Shown here one piece after another: positions 59,352 through 64,000 of a DNA stretch of 64,000 bases. The notes beneath the pieces are model-generated. The model saw only the letters and a list, made by a program, of their open reading frames with translations. It was not told the origin of the DNA and searched no databases. Made by a program: the position numbers and the translations under genes. Source of the stretch: Heyndrickxia camelliae (GTDB lineage Bacteria; Bacillota; Bacilli; Bacillales; Bacillaceae_C); the NCBI RefSeq assembly GCF_002844575.1, contig NZ_PIQO01000013.1, positions 1 to 64,000 of the forward strand, read 5' to 3'. Numbering within the stretch: the first letter of the stretch is position 1; each line of letters begins with the position of its first letter.

Positions 59352-60560
59352 ATGTCTATGCAAATGGAAGTGGAAAAAAGAAATCATCGTAAATTAGGCC
59401 AAGAATTAGAACTTTTTGCTTCTATGGAAGAGGCACCAGGAATGCCATTTTTATTGCCAAATGGGATGGTTATTCGGAATCAATTAGAAAATTACTGGAG
59501 ACAAAAACATCATCAAGCGGGCTATCAAGAAATCAAAACACCAATCATGATGAAGCAGGAGCTCTGGGAGCAATCGGGACATTGGGATCACTATCATGAA
59601 AATATGTATTTTTCGGATGTAGATGAGCAGCGTTATGCCATTAAACCGATGAACTGCCCAGGTGCCATTCTAATTTTTAACCACAAAAAAAGAAGCTACC
59701 GAGAACTTCCTATTCGTTATGCAGAATTGGGATTGGTTCACCGTCATGAGCTATCTGGGTCTTTAAATGGTTTATTGAGAGTTCGATCATTTACTCAGGA
59801 TGATGCTCACATTTTCGTTAGAAACAATCAGATAGAAGCAGAAATTGGAAAAGTTTTAGAGTTAATTGATGAAATCTACTCTCATTTTGGATTTGAGTAT
59901 AAAATCGAGCTATCCACTCGTCCAGATGAATATATGGGAGCAAAAGAAATGTGGGATGAAGCAGAATCAGCATTAGAATTTGTCTTAAAGGAAAAATCAC
60001 TAAACTATCAAATTAACCCTGGAGACGGAGCTTTTTATGGGCCGAAAATTGACTTTCACATATTAGATTCTCTTGGACGAAGTTGGCAATGTGGCACAGT
60101 GCAGTTAGATTTTCAAATGCCGGAAAAATTTAATTGTTCCTATGTCGGAGAAGATGGGAAGCTTCATCGTCCTGTACTGATTCACAGGGCAGTTTACGGT
60201 TCCATTGAACGTTTCATGGCTATATTGATTGAACATTTTGCAGGTGAATTCCCCCTTTGGCTAGCACCGGTTCAAGTAAAAGTGCTACCGATTGCGGAAG
60301 CACATAAAGACTACGCTTATTCTATGAAAGCGATGCTAGAGTTAGCTGGCGTAAGAGTAGAGGTTGATGAAAGAAATGAAAAAATAGGCTTTAAGATTAG
60401 GGAGGCTGAAAAACAAAAAATCCCTTACATGCTTGTGGTCGGTGACAATGAAGTGGCAAATCAATCAGTGGCAATTAGAAATCGAATAGATAAAAGTCAG
60501 AGTACTAAGAGTGCAGAGGAAGCATTTTATTATTTCAAACAGGAGATGATGAAAAAATAA
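59352..60560 (+). CDS. Short threonyl-tRNA synthetase lacking TGS and editing domains
   Basis: 402 residues from ATG 59352 (AGGAGGAA upstream), against about 640 for ordinary bacterial ThrRS. The protein starts directly at the catalytic core. Present are motif 2 YRELPIRYAELGLVHRHELSG, the zinc Cys in MKPMNCPGA-type KPMNCPGA, the zinc His in VHRHE and the HRAVYGSIERF motif 3, then a complete anticodon-binding domain (VKVLPIAEAHKDYA to the end). The N1 (TGS) and N2 (editing) domains are absent, and the T-box leader rather than coding debris fills the upstream DNA. B. subtilis ThrZ is also T-box controlled, but full length. Confidence 0.93.
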   Translation: MSMQMEVEKRNHRKLGQELELFASMEEAPGMPFLLPNGMVIRNQLENYWRQKHHQAGYQEIKTPIMMKQELWEQSGHWDHYHENMYFSDVDEQRYAIKPMNCPGAILIFNHKKRSYRELPIRYAELGLVHRHELSGSLNGLLRVRSFTQDDAHIFVRNNQIEAEIGKVLELIDEIYSHFGFEYKIELSTRPDEYMGAKEMWDEAESALEFVLKEKSLNYQINPGDGAFYGPKIDFHILDSLGRSWQCGTVQLDFQMPEKFNCSYVGEDGKLHRPVLIHRAVYGSIERFMAILIEHFAGEFPLWLAPVQVKVLPIAEAHKDYAYSMKAMLELAGVRVEVDERNEKIGFKIREAEKQKIPYMLVVGDNEVANQSVAIRNRIDKSQSTKSAEEAFYYFKQEMMKK

Positions 60561-60580
60561 TGAATACAACCTATCACATA

Positions 60581-60618
60581 AAATAGAGATCGATTCCGAA
60601 CTGGAATCGTCTCTATTT
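60581..60618. terminator. Bidirectional terminator between ThrRS and NagZ genes
   Basis: AAATAGAGA-T-CGATTCC pairs with GGAATCG-T-CTCTATTTT around GAACT. Confidence 0.82.
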
Positions 60619-60647
60619 TATAGCTGTAGGTCCATCGATGTTTTTTA

Positions 60648-62279
60648 TTATTTTGGTGGACTGCTTACAGAGTAATGATCTAATATTGCTTGCTGATTGT
60701 GATTAGGAAAAACAAATTTTACCGTATAAGGACGATATGAATAACTAATAATCTCTTCGTTATTTTCTGTTGTAATGTCTGAATTTGGTAAACCAAAGTT
60801 ACTTTTAATATCTTCAACCGTTACATTTCTCAATATGGGATCAAAGGACCGTATTTCGAATAGTAGGTGCTCTTTATTGTATGCAACCACTACATGCTTT
60901 TTTCTGTAAGTACTGAAGGTCCCTTTAGCTGCGGCTACGTAATCGCTTGTTTCTTCTTTTCCCCACTCTTTTCTAACAGTGTCCATCGTGATTCCAACAT
61001 GGAATTCAGCATTTATGATTTCTCCTTTTTTTGCTTTTGTGGCAATATCTTTAAGAAGGCTGGCCTTTGCTGAGCTATTTGTAGAACTACTATATGAATT
61101 AGCCCTTTCTATTTGCGAATTTAGTTTCGTTATATTCACTGGTGGAACATGATGATTCGTAAGTTCATATTTTCTCTTTAAAGATAAAATTCTGTATACA
61201 CTTTTATCGATAGTATCTTCCTTAATCGTATGATTTTTGGCAGCTTCGTATAAACTGTTGTACACAGTGCTTACATTATCTTTTCCGTGTCCAACGAGTA
61301 TCATGTCACATCCAGCGTTTACTGCCCTTACGGCCGCATCCTTTAAGTTATAGTGTTTAGTAATCGCTCCCATGGTCATGTCGTCCGTTATAACAACTCC
61401 GTTAAATCCAAGTTGTTTCCGTAAAAGTCCCGTAATAACCGTTTTGGACATGGAAGCGGGATATTTGGAATCTAACTTTTTCATCAATATATGTGCGACC
61501 ATTACCATGTCTGCTTGGTTTTTAAATGCATTTCGGAAGGGGATTAATTCCAATTGATTTAAACTGGCAATACCTTTATCCACAACGGGAAGATCTAAAT
61601 GAGAGTCAGTAAATGTGTCTCCGTGCCCAGGGAAATGTTTGATTACCGGAATGATATTTCCAGAACGAATACCCTTCATCATCATTACTCCTAGTTTAGA
61701 TACCACACTTGAATTGGAACCAAATGAACGATCACCAATTACGGTATTTTTAGGGTTACTCTGTATGTCTAGCACTGGAGCAAAATCGACGTTGAACCCA
61801 AAAGATGTTAACTCTTTAGCAATCACTTTTCCGATGTTATAGGCATATTTGTCATTCTGTGTCTGTCCAATCGACATTGCTCGAGGAGTGTTTATTACCG
61901 TTGCAGGCATACGGTTAACTCTCCCGCCTTCTTGGTCAACAGAGATAAAAAGAGGGACCTTATTTTTAGAATTGGCTGTTTTTATTCCGTTTGTTAAATT
62001 CACCAATTGGGAATCACTTTTTACATTTCCCCCAAACAGAATTAGACCACCTAATTTGTATTGCCTTATAAGATTTGCCGCATCGGTCGTTGCACTACTA
62101 CCATCAATTCCGCTAATAATCATTTGTCCAATCTTTTCAGCGAGAGTCAACTTATTCAGCTCTTCCTGAACTGGATCTGAATTAATATTTTTCGTATGCT
62201 TATCAATATTTATCTCACACCCAGTTATTAGGAAGACGATACTTATTACTACAAATAATTTAGTTGTTAATGATTTCAT
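60648..62279 (-). CDS. NagZ-type beta-N-acetylhexosaminidase lipoprotein with DUF4309 tail
   Basis: 543 residues. Lipobox LITGC with Cys21. Residues about 40-370 are a glycoside hydrolase family 3 barrel: SVDQEGGRVNRM, KHFPGHGDTFTDSH (about residues 214-227, the His/Asp dyad loop) and VVITDDMTMGAI with the nucleophile Asp near 299. Residues about 405-540 match the YjgB-type DUF4309 domain (GITMDTVRKEWGKEE, AAKGTFSTY, EIRSFDPIL). The second GH3 domain of B. subtilis NagZ is not present. It should release N-acetylglucosamine from muropeptides outside the cell. Confidence 0.85.
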   Translation of the reverse strand: MKSLTTKLFVVISIVFLITGCEINIDKHTKNINSDPVQEELNKLTLAEKIGQMIISGIDGSSATTDAANLIRQYKLGGLILFGGNVKSDSQLVNLTNGIKTANSKNKVPLFISVDQEGGRVNRMPATVINTPRAMSIGQTQNDKYAYNIGKVIAKELTSFGFNVDFAPVLDIQSNPKNTVIGDRSFGSNSSVVSKLGVMMMKGIRSGNIIPVIKHFPGHGDTFTDSHLDLPVVDKGIASLNQLELIPFRNAFKNQADMVMVAHILMKKLDSKYPASMSKTVITGLLRKQLGFNGVVITDDMTMGAITKHYNLKDAAVRAVNAGCDMILVGHGKDNVSTVYNSLYEAAKNHTIKEDTIDKSVYRILSLKRKYELTNHHVPPVNITKLNSQIERANSYSSSTNSSAKASLLKDIATKAKKGEIINAEFHVGITMDTVRKEWGKEETSDYVAAAKGTFSTYRKKHVVVAYNKEHLLFEIRSFDPILRNVTVEDIKSNFGLPNSDITTENNEEIISYSYRPYTVKFVFPNHNQQAILDHYSVSSPPK

Positions 62280-62510
62280 ATAATAATTCCTTTCTTTGAA
62301 TAATTGAGTTAAAGGAACCTGGATAGAATTCTATGTTTATAAAATATGTACATCTAGTATTCATTACTCTTTTGAAGTTCTTAGTATATGTAAATTCTGA
62401 TGTTTTGCCATCATTGAATAAAAAGAGGGGCAGGCTAAACAACCTCCATTTAGCAATGCGCTTCTTGATATGGTACAATCATTTCATCAAAAATTAAAGG
62501 AAGACAATTC

Positions 62511-63887
62511 ATGACCAAACAAGCACCAGTTCAAAAAAACGAATATATAGATGTAGTATTTGAAGATTTAACTCACGAAGGGAATGGAGTAGCAAAGGTA
62601 GACGGGTACCCCCTCTTTGTTCCCAATGGCTTACCTGGAGAAAAGGCTAAAATTAAAGTTATTAAATTGAACAAAGGCTACGGGTTCGGACGACTCATAG
62701 AGCTATACGAGAAAAGTCCGGACCGTGTTGAACCTAATTGCCCAATCTATAAAGAATGCGGCGGCTGCCAGCTTCAACACTTAAGTTATCCTGGTCAGTT
62801 AAGGGCAAAGCATAACCAAGTTCAAGAAGTATTGACTCGTATTGGAAAAATAGAAAATGCAATAGTTCATCCGGTCTTAGGTATGGAAGATCCTTGGAGA
62901 TATCGGAATAAAGCGCAGGTACCAGTTGGTGAACGCGAAGGGGGATTAATCGCAGGTTTTTATCAGAAGCGAAGCCACGATATTATTGATATGGAAGCCT
63001 GCCTCATTCAACAGGAGAAAAATGATGAGGTAGTACAATCCATCAAACGAATTTGTGAAAAGCATGGTGTTCGTGCTTATAATGAACAAACTCACAAAGG
63101 TACATTGCGTCATATTATGGCACGTTCCGGGATGAAAACAGGTGAAATAATGGTGGTGTTGATAACCCGTAACACAGATCTACCAAATAAAAATCAAATA
63201 ATACAGGACATCATTCAGTCTAATCCCGATATAAAATCCATTGTTCAAAATATCAATACAAAGAAAACAAATGTGATTTTTGGAGACGAAACAAAGGTCC
63301 TTTGGGGCAACGAATTCATCTACGATTATATTGGCAACATTAGATTCGCTATCTCTGCCCGTTCTTTTTATCAAGTTAATCCTGAACAGACAAAGGTCCT
63401 TTATGATCAAGCGCTAAAATATGCAGGATTAAGTGGCAAGGAAACTGTTATCGATGCATATTGCGGAATTGGCACGATTTCCCTCTTCTTAGCTCAACAA
63501 GCTAAAAAAGTGTACGGAGTGGAAATAGTACCTGAGGCAATTGAAGATGCAAAGCGTAATGCTAAATTAAATGAAATCGAAAATGTAGAATTTGCTGTCG
63601 GTGAAGCAGAAACGGTCATTCCAAAATGGTACGAGGATGGGGTAAAAGCAGACGTTCTAGTGGTCGATCCGCCACGAAAAGGCTGTGACGAAACACTACT
63701 ACAAACCATTATAGAAATGAAGCCTAAAAAAGTCGTTTATGTATCCTGTAATCCTGCGACATTGGCAAGAGATTTACGGATATTGGAAGACGGAGGATTC
63801 AAAACAGCTGAAGTGCAGCCGGTAGATATGTTCCCGCAGACGATGCATGTTGAGACGGTGGTATTGATGTCAAGGGTCGATAAGTAA
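62511..63887 (+). CDS. rlmCD: 23S rRNA (uracil-C5)-methyltransferase RlmCD
   Basis: 458 residues. An N-terminal TRAM domain (residues 12-65) precedes an iron-sulfur cluster set, Cys77, Cys83 and Cys86 in [10 protein letters not shown] plus a Cys near 165. The SAM fold has [25 protein letters not shown] and the catalytic [12 protein letters not shown]. Dual-specific enzyme for U747 and U1939 in B. subtilis (formerly YefA). The gene order after dgkB is as in that species, with genes inserted between. Confidence 0.92.
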   Translation: MTKQAPVQKNEYIDVVFEDLTHEGNGVAKVDGYPLFVPNGLPGEKAKIKVIKLNKGYGFGRLIELYEKSPDRVEPNCPIYKECGGCQLQHLSYPGQLRAKHNQVQEVLTRIGKIENAIVHPVLGMEDPWRYRNKAQVPVGEREGGLIAGFYQKRSHDIIDMEACLIQQEKNDEVVQSIKRICEKHGVRAYNEQTHKGTLRHIMARSGMKTGEIMVVLITRNTDLPNKNQIIQDIIQSNPDIKSIVQNINTKKTNVIFGDETKVLWGNEFIYDYIGNIRFAISARSFYQVNPEQTKVLYDQALKYAGLSGKETVIDAYCGIGTISLFLAQQAKKVYGVEIVPEAIEDAKRNAKLNEIENVEFAVGEAETVIPKWYEDGVKADVLVVDPPRKGCDETLLQTIIEMKPKKVVYVSCNPATLARDLRILEDGGFKTAEVQPVDMFPQTMHVETVVLMSRVDK

Positions 63888-64000
63888 GGGTGTAATAAGA
63901 TAAGTAAATAAAGGCTTTCCGTGGTTTGAGGTCTGGTTCTAAGCTGGAAGGATAATCATGGTTTTTTGCTTTGAGGGAAGTTATCTAAGATTGGTGAAAT
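63888..64000. other. Right-edge gap
   Basis: No gene start or clear terminator could be read in the last 113 bases. Confidence 0.4.

Noticed and set aside
62260-62478. 72-codon minus-strand frame upstream of nagZ
   Set aside because: Overlaps the nagZ start and the rlmCD upstream region; no ribosome site or recognisable motif.

Overview
The window is a chromosomal segment of a low-GC, endospore-former-like member of the Bacillaceae. Gene order and protein lengths follow Bacillus subtilis closely: yebG-purEKBCSQLFMNHD-yerABC, then pcrB-pcrA-ligA-yerH, gatCAB, dgkB and rlmCD. The presence of malate synthase and isocitrate lyase, and several genes interleaved among the conserved blocks, show that it is not B. 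subtilis itself. The species cannot be named from sequence reading alone.

Layout. 1-1515: an intergenic array of 21-bp-phased repeats, a NERD-domain protein and YebG. 1515-14970: the complete 12-gene purine operon, controlled by a PurR operator pair, a sigma-A promoter and a guanine riboswitch with a terminator. The operon is tightly overlapped except for two structured spacers (purB-purC and purH-purD). 15000-18850: a DUF2892 membrane protein, YerA, YerB and YerC. 19000-22990: a Fur-controlled siderophore (probably petrobactin) ABC transporter. 23048-23619: an 11-copy, 52-bp tandem repeat array. 23995-25540: catalase with a perfect PerR box. 25824-27678: a phosphotransferase, GNAT acetyltransferase and deoxyribosyltransferase-like trio. 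27721-29497: a peptide quorum-sensing cassette (RRNPP regulator plus a secreted propeptide with two pheromone repeats) and a small peptide gene.

29846-36140: pcrB, pcrA, ligA and a CamS lipoprotein. 36251-39335: the glyoxylate shunt genes. 39444-42101: a Rok-like DNA-binding protein, and BrnQ behind an isoleucine T-box that carries a dispersed repeat. 42218-42630: a leader peptide and attenuator attached to a truncated MFS transporter. 42962-46207: gatCAB. 46337-49477: small and hypothetical genes, an arylamine N-acetyltransferase, a DUF402 protein and a GrpB remnant. 49467-52662: a BirA-type biotin regulon operon (bioY-yhfT-yhfS). 52750-55825: an ECF sigma/anti-sigma/membrane-protein operon. 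55895-63887: dgkB, putP, an editing-domain-less threonyl-tRNA synthetase behind two tandem threonine T-boxes, a NagZ-DUF4309 lipoprotein and rlmCD.

The most noteworthy items are the two-repeat pheromone/RRNPP cassette at 27721-29202, the short ThrRS under tandem T-boxes at 58759-60560, the 52-bp purine-rich minisatellite, the 21-bp-phased repeat array at the left edge, and the isoleucine T-box with an embedded repeat hairpin. All assignments come from reading motifs and recalled family knowledge; no database search was run.
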